Shown here: piece after piece, positions 8,731 to 17,618 of the stretch
Numbering within the stretch: position 1 is the stretch's first letter
How the letters are laid out: every line of letters begins with the position of its first letter
Program-made: the position numbers and the translations under genes
Origin: Pseudorhodobacter ferrugineus DSM 5888
Lineage (GTDB): Bacteria > Pseudomonadota > Alphaproteobacteria > Rhodobacterales > Rhodobacteraceae
NCBI RefSeq assembly: GCF_000420745.1
Contig: NZ_ATVN01000005.1
Span: 124,001 to 188,000 of the forward strand
DNA length: 64,000 bases
Direction: 5' to 3'
Notes under the pieces: model-generated
What the model saw: the letters and a program-made list of their open reading frames with translations, nothing else
The model's database searches: none
Told to the model about the DNA's origin: nothing

Positions 8731-8744
8731 TGCTTGCGCTAACA
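8731..8744. promoter_or_regulatory. LacI-type operator-like palindrome (weak copy)
   Basis: The sequence TGCTTGCGCTAACA matches the palindrome TGTTAGCGCTAACA at 12 of 14 positions. That palindrome also occurs near both gap genes and glgP. It lies between the DUF1127-like gene, about 70 bases upstream of its start, and the 3' end of the MarC gene. It is weaker than the other copies and could be coincidental. Confidence 0.4.
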
Positions 8745-8785
8745 ACTGGCAGCAGCGTCAAGCCGCCATGCACAAACTGCATGGC

Positions 8786-9409
8786 TCAGAATGGCGCGAT
8801 GACCCCAAGAACGACAAAACCCTTCAAAATTGCATCCACTGCCACCGCCGCCAGAATGATTCCCATAACACGGCTAACAACTGACGCGCCCGTCGCACCG
8901 ATAATCCGATGAATTGGGGCCGCCGCCAGCAAAATCAGCAAGGTAATCCCCAACACAAGCGCCATCAGACCTGCCGTCATCGCCTGATGTGCAATCGAAA
9001 ACCGGTCGTTGTCCGTCAGAATCACCACAGCCAACATCGCGCCGGGGGATGCAATCGACGGCATCGCCAAGGGAAATACAGCCGAGGCGTTATGGTCCCA
9101 CTCGGCCACTTCCGATTCTGGTTTTGACACGCCAAAAATCATCGACAGCGCGAACAAAAACAGCACAAGCCCGCCCGCAATCTGAAAAGAGGGCAGGCCC
9201 AGCCCCAGCGCGTCCAGCACCAACTGCCCAAAGACGATGAAGGTCAGCAAAACGGCAAAGGCGATCAACACCGCGCGCAACGCCACCTTGCGCGATGTCG
9301 CGGCAGAGGCCCCGAATGTCACCGCCAGAAACACCGGCAGCGTTCCGATAGGGTCAATCACCACCCAAAGCGTGATAAATTCCTGAATAAGTGTGGTTGA
9401 AATCTGCAT
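8786..9409 (-). CDS. MarC-family integral membrane protein
   Basis: A 207-residue protein with about six hydrophobic segments and the MarC family features: VIDPIGTLPVFLAVT near the N-terminus, AGGLVLFLFALSMIFG in the middle and PLAMPSIASPGA. Despite the name, MarC proteins are not established drug exporters and their function is unknown. The start MQISTTLIQEF at 9409 fits the family; a longer in-frame extension upstream crosses the gap terminator and is not credible. It is transcribed in the same direction as gap, but the terminator at 9513-9538 separates them. Confidence 0.88.
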   Translation of the reverse strand: MQISTTLIQEFITLWVVIDPIGTLPVFLAVTFGASAATSRKVALRAVLIAFAVLLTFIVFGQLVLDALGLGLPSFQIAGGLVLFLFALSMIFGVSKPESEVAEWDHNASAVFPLAMPSIASPGAMLAVVILTDNDRFSIAHQAMTAGLMALVLGITLLILLAAAPIHRIIGATGASVVSRVMGIILAAVAVDAILKGFVVLGVIAPF

Positions 9410-9512
9410 CGCCCCGCCTTTTCGTGCCCCGCCCATTAACGCCGCCGCTGGGCTTATTCCCAGCTTACAAGTGCGCCCGCCAATATCCAGCCAAGCCCAA
9501 ATACAACCAATT

Positions 9513-9538
9513 AAAAAGGCGCCACAGCGGGCGCCTTT
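9513..9538 (-). terminator. Rho-independent terminator of gap
   Basis: On the minus strand the dyad GGCGCC / GGCGCC, flanked by AAA and TTT and with a six-base loop, is followed by a run of T (TTTTT, then AATT). It lies 23 bases past the stop of the first gap gene and fits an intrinsic terminator. Confidence 0.8.
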
Positions 9539-9560
9539 CTGCCGAAACTGTCTGACTTTG

Positions 9561-10562
9561 TTACAGCAGTTTTCCCATCGCCACGGCCGTATCGGCCATG
9601 CGGTTGGAAAAGCCCCATTCATTGTCATACCAAGTCAAAATCCGCACCATGTTGCCGTCCAGCACCTTGGTTTGGTCCAGATGGAAAATAGATGAACGCG
9701 GATCATGGTTGAAATCGGATGATACGTTTGGTTGGTCGGTATAGCCCAAAACGCCTTTCAACGGCCCGTTTGCCGCCGCAATAATCGCCGCATTCACTTC
9801 CTCAACGGTCGTTGGGCGCGCGGATTCGAACGTCAGGTCCACAACTGACACATTCGGCGTTGGCACGCGAATGGCCACACCGTCGAGCTTGCCGTTCAGC
9901 TCCGGCAACACCAGCCCCACGGCCTTGGCGGCGCCGGTTGACGTCGGGATCATGCTGAGCGCCGCAGCCCGTGCGCGGTACAAATCCTTGTGCATCGTGT
10001 CCAGCGTCGGCTGATCGCCGGTATAGCTGTGGATCGTGGTCATAAAGCCTTTGGTGATGCCAATCGCATCGTTCAACACCTTGGCCACGGGCGACAGGCA
10101 GTTGGTAGTGCAAGACGCGTTGGAAACGATCACATCATCGGCCGTCAGCGTGTGATGGTTCACCCCGTAAACGATAGTTTTATCCGCGCCCTTTGACGGG
10201 GCCGAAACCAATACGCGGCTTGCGCCATTTTCCAGATGGATTTGCGCCTTGTCTTTGTCAGTGAAAATGCCGGTGCATTCCATGACGATATCAACATGGC
10301 TCCAAGGCAATTCGGCAGGGTTGCGAATGGCGGTCACCGCAATCGGCCCACGGCCCACGTCAATCGTCGTCTCGGTCGTCATCACAGTGCCCGGAAACCG
10401 CCCATGCACCGAATCGAACCGCAGCAAATGCGCATTCGTCTCAACAGGTCCCAGATCATTGATGGCGACCACCTCAATATCCGTGCGCCCCGATTCAATA
10501 ATCGCGCGCAAAATGTTGCGGCCAATACGACCAAATCCATTGATGGCAACTTTAACGGTCAT
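9561..10562 (-). CDS. gap: Glyceraldehyde-3-phosphate dehydrogenase, type I (NAD-type)
   Basis: A 333-residue phosphorylating GAPDH interconverting glyceraldehyde-3-phosphate and 1,3-bisphosphoglycerate. The N-terminal NGFGRIGR is the nucleotide-binding motif. [15 protein letters not shown] carries the catalytic Cys151, and [12 protein letters not shown] the phosphate-binding region. Residue 36 in VVAINDLGP is Asp, the residue that selects NAD over NADP in glycolytic GAPDHs. This contrasts with the second gap copy 1.2 kb away. A LacI-type palindrome lies 39-52 bases upstream (10601-10614). The gene ends at a clear terminator. Confidence 0.97.
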   Translation of the reverse strand: MTVKVAINGFGRIGRNILRAIIESGRTDIEVVAINDLGPVETNAHLLRFDSVHGRFPGTVMTTETTIDVGRGPIAVTAIRNPAELPWSHVDIVMECTGIFTDKDKAQIHLENGASRVLVSAPSKGADKTIVYGVNHHTLTADDVIVSNASCTTNCLSPVAKVLNDAIGITKGFMTTIHSYTGDQPTLDTMHKDLYRARAAALSMIPTSTGAAKAVGLVLPELNGKLDGVAIRVPTPNVSVVDLTFESARPTTVEEVNAAIIAAANGPLKGVLGYTDQPNVSSDFNHDPRSSIFHLDQTKVLDGNMVRILTWYDNEWGFSNRMADTAVAMGKLL

Positions 10563-10600
10563 GGCAAATTCCTTATGCTTGGCGGGGAAGGGCCCCCGAT

Positions 10601-10614
10601 TGCTAGCGCTAACA
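10601..10614. promoter_or_regulatory. LacI-type operator upstream of the first gap gene
   Basis: TGCTAGCGCTAACA differs at one position from the perfect palindrome TGTTAGCGCTAACA. Its position 39-52 bases before the gap start fits a promoter-overlapping operator. Similar sites lie before the second gap gene and glgP. In Rhodobacterales the LacI-family regulator CceR controls central carbon genes; linking these sites to it is inference. Confidence 0.6.
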
Positions 10615-10654
10615 TCACCAAATCAGCGCAAATTTCAAGCCCAGCTTGCCGTAC

Positions 10655-10798
10655 TCACCGCCAGAATGACACAAAATCTATGAAAACCGCGAATTTGCGC
10701 ATCAAGAACAGCAAAGATGCGCCGCCGTTCAGGAATATATCCCCCAAAACCGCGACGAAAATCAGCATCCCCAGCCAAACAGCAAGCTTGTTCGTCAT
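10655..10798 (-). CDS. Small single-span membrane protein between the two gap genes (47 aa)
   Basis: A 47-residue frame beginning MTNKLAVWLGMLIFVAVLGD, then LNGGASLLFLMRKFAVFIDF and ending SFWR. It has one strong hydrophobic segment (about 6-20), a second weaker one and a basic stretch between. A TAGGGACC ribosome site precedes the ATG. It sits 40 bases after the second gap gene and upstream of the first, in the same direction. Small proteins of this kind are, to my recollection, found between tandem gap genes in Rhodobacteraceae; the function is unknown. Confidence 0.6.
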   Translation of the reverse strand: MTNKLAVWLGMLIFVAVLGDIFLNGGASLLFLMRKFAVFIDFVSFWR

Positions 10799-10838
10799 AC
10801 GGTCCCTAACACCTCGGGCCGCAAATGCTGCCCGTTTT

Positions 10839-11837
10839 TTACAACAGCCGCCCCATCGCGCCGGCCACATCGGCCATCCGGCAGGAAAAGCCCCATTCAT
10901 TGTCGTACCACGCCAGCACGCGCACCGATCTGCCCACAACCTTGGTCTGATCCGGCGCAAAGATAGAGGAATGCGGTGTGTGATTGAAGTCAATAGACAC
11001 CTTCGGCTCGGGGTCATAGGCCAAAACCATCCCCATATAGCCCGCAGCCGCCTCGCGCACGATTTCATTCACCTCGGCCACCGTCACCGATTTGTTGGCG
11101 ATAAAGGTCAAATCCACCGCCGACACATTCGGCGTCGGCACCCGCATTGACGTGCCATCCAGCTTGCCCGCCAGTTCCGGCAACACCTCGCCCAGCGCCT
11201 TGGCTGCGCCCGTGGATGTCGGGATCATCGCCATCGCCGCCGACCGCGCGCGGTACAAATCATCATGGCGGCGGTCCAATGTGGGTTGATCGCCGGTATA
11301 GCTGTGGATCGTCGTCATGATCCCGGACTCGATCCCGATCGCATCGTTCAAAACCTTGGCCAATGGCGCCAGACAATTCGTCGTACACGACCCGTTCGAC
11401 ACCACATGATGGTCCGTGGTTAACTGCCGATGGTTCACCCCGTACACAACAGTCTTGTCCGCGCGTTTCGCTGGCGCAGATACCAACACCCGCTTGGCCC
11501 CGCGCGACAAATGTACCGCCGCCGCATCGCGGTCGTTAAACTTGCCCGAACATTCCAGCACCACATCGACGCCGTCCCAGTCCAGCTCTTCTGGGTTATA
11601 CGTGCTCATCACCCGCATCGGCCCGCGCCCAAGGTCCAGCGTATCGCCCGATACCCGCACAATCCCCGGAAACCGCCCATGCACCGAATCGTATTTCAGC
11701 AAATGCGCGTTCGTCGCAATCGGCCCCGTGGCATTGATCGCCACCACCTGCACATCATTGCGCGCACTTTCCGCGATATGCGCCAAGGTGCAGCGCCCGA
11801 TCCGTCCAAACCCGTTGATCCCGATGGTGATTGTCAC
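10839..11837 (-). CDS. gap: Second glyceraldehyde-3-phosphate dehydrogenase, probably GapB-like
   Basis: A 332-residue GAPDH paralogue with catalytic Cys151 in SNGSCTTNCLAPLAK. I place the start at the GTG at 11837 (product begins [15 protein letters not shown]), with GAGGG seven bases upstream. An ATG at 11894 would add 19 residues not seen in GAPDHs and skip that site. Residue 36 is Ala (VVAINATGP) where the first copy has Asp. That change is typical of NADP-using GapB/anabolic GAPDHs, so a gluconeogenic role is plausible. Two operator-like palindromes lie upstream at 11926-11958. Confidence 0.93.
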   Translation of the reverse strand: MTITIGINGFGRIGRCTLAHIAESARNDVQVVAINATGPIATNAHLLKYDSVHGRFPGIVRVSGDTLDLGRGPMRVMSTYNPEELDWDGVDVVLECSGKFNDRDAAAVHLSRGAKRVLVSAPAKRADKTVVYGVNHRQLTTDHHVVSNGSCTTNCLAPLAKVLNDAIGIESGIMTTIHSYTGDQPTLDRRHDDLYRARSAAMAMIPTSTGAAKALGEVLPELAGKLDGTSMRVPTPNVSAVDLTFIANKSVTVAEVNEIVREAAAGYMGMVLAYDPEPKVSIDFNHTPHSSIFAPDQTKVVGRSVRVLAWYDNEWGFSCRMADVAGAMGRLL

Positions 11838-11925
11838 AGCAAAACCCTCATATCCGCTCAGCGTCTTTGTCCGAATACACAAGGCCAGTTGCATTTCAAA
11901 GTCTAAAAACGAATATATTACAGCG

Positions 11926-11958
11926 TGTTAGCGCAAACCTAACCTGTTGGCGCTAACA
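11926..11958. promoter_or_regulatory. Tandem LacI-type operators upstream of the second gap gene
   Basis: TGTTAGCGCAAACC (11926-11939) and TGTTGGCGCTAACA (11945-11958) are two near-palindromes of the TGTTAGCGCTAACA type, spaced 19 bases apart from start to start. That is about two helical turns, so dimers could bind on the same DNA face. A further half-site, CCGCTAACG, follows at about 11972. They lie 89-121 bases upstream of the gap start and 82 bases upstream of the divergent DUF808 gene, so either could be controlled. Confidence 0.6.
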
Positions 11959-12039
11959 CAATCCCCCGTTTCCGCTAACGCCTTGCCCTGCGCGCCATCT
12001 TTGGTACTCTGTCCATAACCTCACGAAAAAGGATATACG

Positions 12040-12984
12040 ATGAGCGGCCTACTCGCCCTTTTGGATGATGTTGCAGCAATCGCCAAGGTCGCCGCCGCCG
12101 CCGCCAAGGCCGGCTCCAAAACCGCAGGTGTGCTGATCGACGATGCCGCCGTGACGCCCACCTATGTCACCGGCCTTGCGCCTGCGCGCGAACTGCCGAT
12201 GATCTGGCGCATTACCAAAGGCTCGCTGAAAAACAAACTGATCTTCCTGCTGCCCGCCGCTTTGTTGCTCTCCAACTTCGCGCCTTGGGCCATCACGCCG
12301 CTTCTTATGTTCGGTGGCGCTTATCTCTGCTTTGAAGGGGCTGAAAAAATCGTCCACGCCCTGTTCCCCCATGCCAGCCATGAGATTGAGCAAGACCTGA
12401 CCCCCCGCGATCCCGCGCATCTAGAGGAAGCCCGCGTCGCAGGGGCCATCAAAACCGACTTCATCCTCTCGGCCGAAATCATGACCATCTCGCTTTCGGT
12501 GATCGAGGCCCCGAATATATACATGCAAACTGCCACCCTTGCGGTGGTCGCCGTGGGCATCACTGCGGCCGTTTACGGCGTTGTGGCGCTGATCGTGAAA
12601 ATGGATGATGTGGGCCTGCACATGGCCGCCAATATGCGGCTTGCCGCCTCGCGCGCGTTTGGTCGCGGCCTTGTCCGCTTCATGCCGTACCTGCTGGCGG
12701 CCCTTTCTGTCATCGGCACGGGCGCCATGCTCTGGGTCGGCGGCAATATCATCACCCACGGGCTCGAAGTCCTCGGCTGGCCATGGATTTATGACCAGAT
12801 CCACCACGCATCACTTGCCGCCGGCAATGCCGTAACCAGCGCCCAAGGCTTTATCAAATGGGCCACCACCGCCGCCCTTGATGGTATAGTCGGCCTTGGC
12901 CTTGGCATTCTGCTGATCCCCATCGTCACCAAACTCATCGGCCCGCTGATCGCCACCATCACAGGCAAAAAAGCCGCGCATTAG
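12040..12984 (+). CDS. DUF808 family inner-membrane protein (YedI-like)
   Basis: A 314-residue multi-span membrane protein of the DUF808 family. It opens with the family signature MSGLLALLDDVAAIAK, continues with an Ala/Lys-rich segment and DDAAVTPTYVTG, and has about five or six hydrophobic segments (for example 77-92, 148-160, 168-185, 216-235 and 285-300). The function of the family is unknown. An AAAAAGGA ribosome site precedes the ATG. It diverges from the second gap gene; the operator-like sites in the shared region may affect it. Confidence 0.88.
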   Translation: MSGLLALLDDVAAIAKVAAAAAKAGSKTAGVLIDDAAVTPTYVTGLAPARELPMIWRITKGSLKNKLIFLLPAALLLSNFAPWAITPLLMFGGAYLCFEGAEKIVHALFPHASHEIEQDLTPRDPAHLEEARVAGAIKTDFILSAEIMTISLSVIEAPNIYMQTATLAVVAVGITAAVYGVVALIVKMDDVGLHMAANMRLAASRAFGRGLVRFMPYLLAALSVIGTGAMLWVGGNIITHGLEVLGWPWIYDQIHHASLAAGNAVTSAQGFIKWATTAALDGIVGLGLGILLIPIVTKLIGPLIATITGKKAAH

Positions 12985-13209
12985 GGCAGGGCGCAGCCGC
13001 CCAAGTCACAAACAGTGTATGATGCCCGCACTGCGGCCAAAGCCAGCTTTTGTGGCGGCTATAATAATACCCGCTTTTCATATCCTTCCAAAAACGGTGG
13101 TTTTAGGAACTGTGTAGTTTCGACGAGCCGACACGTTATTGCCACGATTTTACGACATGTCGAAGAACTAACTACAATCAGATCTACAAAATTTCAGATA
13201 GGAATAATC

Positions 13210-14316
13210 ATGAGAAATATATTCACAGTGGTTTACAATATTGTTCTCATTTTTTCTGCTTCGCTATCCCATGCGCAGGATAAAACAGAGGTCTATCAGC
13301 TTAGAACTGAAGTTACTGATGCTTGGCGCACTGCCTCGGACCTTTCCTCGCGGCTGGAGGAGGATTTATCGCAGAAAATGCCATCAGTTTCTGGGTGGTT
13401 CTGCACTCCAGATATGACTTTGCCTTCCTCAATGTCCGGCGCAATCGAGGCAATTCCCACCCTCAGTCTTGTATGCGAACATGTTGAACAAGAAATGCGG
13501 GTGACCTTTTTCCTTGATCCCACGTCAGCAAGACTTCAGTGTGAAGCGATTGAAAACAAGAAATCAGGTATTGCCAACGGGCGCGTAAAATCTGATGCGT
13601 TTCGTTTTTTTGAAGCCGGCGACTGGCATATCATGCGCAGTGGGGTTGATATTCAAGGATGTTCGTCTGGTATTTTAGCATTCGTTGCGAAGGGCGATAG
13701 AAGCCAAGCCGCAATCGATATGGGGCTTTCTGCTATCGATCAGTTTGGCGAAGCAATGCTTGCGTTTGACGCCGCAGAAATTTTTGGATCTGAAACATTC
13801 GCTGAGCAACAAAGTGCGTTAATACGTTTTGTCGACGGCCTTGAGATACAGGCGCACTATCTTGCGCGCATGATCCCACTGCCTACCGATAGCCCGCTGG
13901 ATATTGTTAAATCCGCTCCGTCAAGTGAACGAACTCCATGGGATTTGCCGATGCCATCAATCTTGACTTCCGCCCCTTCTGCATCAGCAACGCTCGAACT
14001 TAAAGACTGCCGCGTTATCGTAGAGTTGTCCGCATCGGAGGTCATGATTGAAGAAGCTATGCGCACCAGTGGACGTTGGGCGAGTCCGGGGGGAACTGAT
14101 GGAGAAGTGAAGAATGTCTATATGCGAAGAAACACTGAAAGGTTCGTCGGGCGAGAGAGGATCGATGGAACGGGGATTGAGGCATTTGTCGACAACCGAG
14201 TAATCGTCAGGGTGGTAATACCAGGCGCACCCCCCTGCGAGAGTGCCCCAGATATCGTGGCGCGCCTGTTTCGCGAAATCATAACCAACGATCTTTCAAC
14301 CTTTGGGATCAGATAA
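13210..14316 (+). CDS. Unrecognised secreted protein (368 aa)
   Basis: I do not recognise this protein. It begins MRNIFTVVYNIVLIFSASLSHAQ, a convincing Sec signal peptide with a cleavage site after SHA, so it should be periplasmic or outside the cell. The mature part has scattered Cys residues (in GWFCTPDM, LQCEAIEN, IQGCSSG, LKDCRVI and PPCESAP) and an acidic, mixed alpha/beta composition. The ATG at 13210 follows AGGAATAATC; an upstream in-frame ATG would bury the signal peptide. The gene and its 5' flank are visibly more AT-rich than neighbours, which suggests lateral acquisition. A weak AT-rich hairpin (14325-14344) follows the stop. Confidence 0.7.
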   Translation: MRNIFTVVYNIVLIFSASLSHAQDKTEVYQLRTEVTDAWRTASDLSSRLEEDLSQKMPSVSGWFCTPDMTLPSSMSGAIEAIPTLSLVCEHVEQEMRVTFFLDPTSARLQCEAIENKKSGIANGRVKSDAFRFFEAGDWHIMRSGVDIQGCSSGILAFVAKGDRSQAAIDMGLSAIDQFGEAMLAFDAAEIFGSETFAEQQSALIRFVDGLEIQAHYLARMIPLPTDSPLDIVKSAPSSERTPWDLPMPSILTSAPSASATLELKDCRVIVELSASEVMIEEAMRTSGRWASPGGTDGEVKNVYMRRNTERFVGRERIDGTGIEAFVDNRVIVRVVIPGAPPCESAPDIVARLFREIITNDLSTFGIR

Positions 14317-14539
14317 AAACCGTCCCAAAAACCCTCCTTTTTGGTACGCTAGAAAACCTGTTCTTTTCCCGCCGCCAAAAAACCCATTCAAAACCTGACC
14401 CGTTGTTGAAGGTTTTTGCCTTGCCTGCGTTAGCAAGCACCCAAACCATTTCATCTTGGCCCAAATACCTATCTGCGCTCCAGCCAAGCCCTCCTACGCA
14501 TCAATCCTGCGCAGGGCAGGGCAACTGCCCCCTTGCCCC

Positions 14540-14983
14540 TTACACAGGTTCAATCATCGCGACCCGCGTTGCGTGGCGACCCCCTTCAAACGCGGCATCC
14601 AAAAACGCGTCCACAATATCCAAGGCAAGCCCGCCGCCCACCACCCGCGCGCCCAGAGCCAGCATATTGGCGTTATTATGCTGCCGGATCATCCGCGCCG
14701 AAAACGTGTCACAGCACACACCGCAACGAATGCCCGCCACCTTATTGGCCGCCATCATGATGCCTTGGCCTGTGCCACAAATGATAATCCCCAAATCACT
14801 CTTGCCCGCAGCGACATGCTCTGCCGCCGCGCGGCCGTGCATAGGATAATGTGTGCTCTCGGTCGTGACTGGTCCGATGTCGACCACCTCAAAACCGCGC
14901 GCCTGAATATGCGCCGCAATCGCTTGGCGCAGATCAATCGCAGCATGGTCGCTCGACAGCACAATACGGGTCTTGCTCGTCAT
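14540..14983 (-). CDS. rpiB: Ribose-5-phosphate isomerase B
   Basis: A 147-residue sugar-phosphate isomerase of the RpiB/LacAB family that interconverts ribose-5-phosphate and ribulose-5-phosphate. The motifs are SSDHAAIDLR near the N-terminus, IICGTGQGIMMAANK with the catalytic Cys, and RQHNNANMLALGARVVG. The start at 14983 has a GAGGA ribosome site; a longer frame to 15025 is unsupported. It lies downstream of tkt on the same strand, beyond the tkt terminator, so both pentose-phosphate enzymes are grouped but probably have separate transcripts. Confidence 0.94.
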   Translation of the reverse strand: MTSKTRIVLSSDHAAIDLRQAIAAHIQARGFEVVDIGPVTTESTHYPMHGRAAAEHVAAGKSDLGIIICGTGQGIMMAANKVAGIRCGVCCDTFSARMIRQHNNANMLALGARVVGGGLALDIVDAFLDAAFEGGRHATRVAMIEPV

Positions 14984-15131
14984 GGGGTATCCTCGCCTAA
15001 CATCACAATAGTCTCCCCACGCCATAGCGCGAAACCAGTTCCAGAAAAAGCCAGTTTGCGCAAACGCCGCAACTTTCTCTTTGACTTAAATATCCACTCA
15101 GCCCTCCGCCAAAAGCACAGGAAGGGGGCAA

Positions 15132-15165
15132 GCAAAAACCCGCGCGGAGAGGGACCGCGCAGGTT
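15132..15165 (-). terminator. Rho-independent terminator after tkt
   Basis: On the minus strand AACC-T-GCGCGG pairs with CCGCGC-G-GGTT around a seven-base loop and is followed by TTTTTG. It lies about 90 bases after the tkt stop and is the best candidate for its transcript end. Confidence 0.7.
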
Positions 15166-15255
15166 AATTTCAGGTTAACAAGAAATTATAACAGTTTGTA
15201 ATTTATCAGATTTCTAAAATGTCCGCGCGCGAACAGCCCGCGGAAATTCCCAAGA

Positions 15256-17277
15256 TCACAGCCCCAGCATGGCCTTGGCGCGTGCCACCGCAACCTCTGC
15301 CGTGATGCCAAATTCCTGATACAGCCGCTCTGCCGGGGCCGAGGCCCCAAAGCCCTCCATCCCCACAAACGCCGCCTTTTGCTCGCGCCCGCCCTGGCCC
15401 AAAAGCCAGCGATCCCAGCCCGTCCGAACCCCGGCTTCAATCGCCACCCGAACCGGACCGGGGGGCAGAATTTTGCGGCGATATGCATCGTCTTGCTCGG
15501 CAAACAGCTCCATACACGGCATCGAAACAACCCGCGCCCCGATCCCTTCGGCCTCCAGCAAATCTCGGGCTTTCAGGGCGATTTCCACCTCGGTCCCCGT
15601 CGCGATCAAAATGACCTGCCGCTTGGCCTCGGCCTCGGCCAAAACATAAGCCCCCTTGGCGACCAGATTCTGGTTGGAATGGGTCTTGCGAACCGCAGGC
15701 ACCCCTTGGCGCGACAAAGCCATCACCGACGGGGTCTTAGTCTGCGAAAACGCAACCTCCCACGCTTCAGCCGTTTCCACCTGATCCGCTGGCCGCAAAA
15801 CCAGCGTATTCGGCGTGGCGCGGCTGATCGCGAGGTGTTCAACAGGCTGGTGGGTCGGGCCATCCTCGCCCAGGCCGATAGAATCGTGGGTCATCACATA
15901 AACCACGGGAACCCCCATCAGGGCCGACAGGCGCATCGAGGGGCGGGCATAGTCGGTAAAGCACATAAATGTGCCCGAATAGGGCCGCACGCCGCCATGC
16001 AGGGCCATCCCGTTCATCGCGGCGGCCATCCCATGCTCGCGGATCCCGTAATAGACATAGCGCCCAGTCCGGTCCTCAGCCGAAAACATGCCAAGATCGC
16101 CGGTTTTGGTATTGTTTGAGCCGGTTAGATCGGCCGACCCGCCCATCGTTTCCTTCATCACCGGATTAATCACCTCCAGCGCTTTTTCTGACGCCGATCG
16201 GGTGGCCAGTTTTGGCATAGTCTCAACAGCCTGCTTTTTCAGCGCCCGCACAACCGATGCCAGCTTGGCAGGGGCCTCGCCACGGAAAATCCGGTTGAAC
16301 TCACCCTTGCGAGATTCCGAAAGCTCGGCCAGACGGCCTTCCCATGCTTTTCGGGGCTCCAGACCACGCGCGCCGATGGTTTCCCACGCGGCTTTGATGT
16401 CGGCAGGAATGTCGAACGGGCCGTGGGGCCAGCCGTAAACCTTGCGTGTCTCTGCGATCAAATCGGGCGAAGTGAGTGCGCCGTGCCCTTTGGACGTATC
16501 CTGCGCCGACGACCCCAGCGCGATGTGGGTCGCACAGGCAATCATCGCAGGGCGTGCAGACGCCTTGGCCGCCGTAATCGCGCGGTCAATATCCACGGGG
16601 TCATGACCATCACATTCGAACACATCCCAACCGCTGGCCGCAAAACGCGCCTTTTGGTCGGTGATATCGGACAAGGACACCTTGCCATCAATGGTGATAC
16701 CGTTGTTATCCCACATCACGATCAGGCGCGACAATTGCTGCTTGCCGGCCAAGGCAATCGCCTCTTGGCTGACGCCTTCCATCAAACAGCCATCACCTGC
16801 GATGACATAAGTGTGGTGATCTTGCAGCTTGGCACCCCAAACGGCGCGCAGATGTTCCTCGGCCATGGCGAACCCCACGCCGTTGGCAATGCCCTGACCC
16901 AAAGGACCCGTGGTGGTTTCAACACCTGTGGCGTGGCCATATTCAGGATGGCCCGCAGTAATGGCCCCCCATTGACGGAAATTTTTGATCTGCTCCAGCG
17001 TCATGTCGGCATAACCCGTCAGGTGCAAAAGCGAATAGATCAGCATCGACCCGTGACCTGCCGAAAGGATAAAACGGTCGCGGTCCGGCCAATGCGGGGC
17101 GGATGGATCAAATTTCAGATGTTTTTCAAAAAGCACAGTCGCCACATCGGCCATCCCCATCGGCATGCCGGAATGGCCAGAATTTGCAGCGGCAACGGCA
17201 TCCAGCGTCAAGGTGCGAATGGCGCAGGCTTTTTTCCAATGGTCAGGGTGCTGGGCGCGCAGGGTGGCAATATCCAA
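15256..17277 (-). CDS. tkt: Transketolase
   Basis: A 673-residue thiamine-diphosphate enzyme transferring two-carbon units between sugar phosphates in the non-oxidative pentose phosphate pathway. The N-terminal domain has [13 protein letters not shown] and the TPP/Mg motif region [13 protein letters not shown]. The central domain carries [11 protein letters not shown] with the catalytic Glu. [17 protein letters not shown] is the usual transketolase stretch. Length is normal. It diverges from a coiled-coil/zapA operon across 340 bases. Together with rpiB and the gap genes it forms a central-carbon block. Confidence 0.97.
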   Translation of the reverse strand: MDIATLRAQHPDHWKKACAIRTLTLDAVAAANSGHSGMPMGMADVATVLFEKHLKFDPSAPHWPDRDRFILSAGHGSMLIYSLLHLTGYADMTLEQIKNFRQWGAITAGHPEYGHATGVETTTGPLGQGIANGVGFAMAEEHLRAVWGAKLQDHHTYVIAGDGCLMEGVSQEAIALAGKQQLSRLIVMWDNNGITIDGKVSLSDITDQKARFAASGWDVFECDGHDPVDIDRAITAAKASARPAMIACATHIALGSSAQDTSKGHGALTSPDLIAETRKVYGWPHGPFDIPADIKAAWETIGARGLEPRKAWEGRLAELSESRKGEFNRIFRGEAPAKLASVVRALKKQAVETMPKLATRSASEKALEVINPVMKETMGGSADLTGSNNTKTGDLGMFSAEDRTGRYVYYGIREHGMAAAMNGMALHGGVRPYSGTFMCFTDYARPSMRLSALMGVPVVYVMTHDSIGLGEDGPTHQPVEHLAISRATPNTLVLRPADQVETAEAWEVAFSQTKTPSVMALSRQGVPAVRKTHSNQNLVAKGAYVLAEAEAKRQVILIATGTEVEIALKARDLLEAEGIGARVVSMPCMELFAEQDDAYRRKILPPGPVRVAIEAGVRTGWDRWLLGQGGREQKAAFVGMEGFGASAPAERLYQEFGITAEVAVARAKAMLGL

Positions 17278-17618
17278 AACTTTGATCCTTCGAGTTGTCC
17301 CTAAGCAGCGCCGGAAAGCGGATGCCTAAGCGTGTGGGGGGGCAGCGGTAAGAAATCACCTTTGCCAAAAAGCTTGAAAGCTGCATATCAGCCTTGTCGG
17401 CAAGATCAAGCACGTCTGGCAAGCGCTTGATCCTAAAGGGGGGCGCAATTCCCCTGAAGTTTGGGATAAGATCACTTTAACGCTTGACCAAGGCGATTCG
17501 CTTGGTTCGAATTATAAGAGGCTTGTGGGGGCTGCGCAGACGCGGCTTTGCCTATCAGGTCAAGAGAAACAGCACCTTGTTCAAAGGGCGGCACGGCAGA
17601 GGCAAAGGGGGCATTTGA
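17278..17618. other. Divergent intergenic region, tkt / coiled-coil gene
   Basis: No gene is visible in these 341 bases, which must hold the promoters of tkt (minus) and of the coiled-coil/zapA pair (plus). The only clear structure is a perfect eight-base dyad, GATCAAGC (17404-17411) with GCTTGATC (17425-17432). It overlaps CAAGCGCTTG and sits about 130 bases upstream of tkt. It could be an operator for an unidentified regulator. It does not match the gap/glgP palindrome well. Confidence 0.4.

Noticed and set aside
13015-13209. Upstream in-frame extension of the secreted orphan gene
   Set aside because: It would hide the signal peptide behind 65 unusual residues, whereas the ATG at 13210 has a ribosome site.
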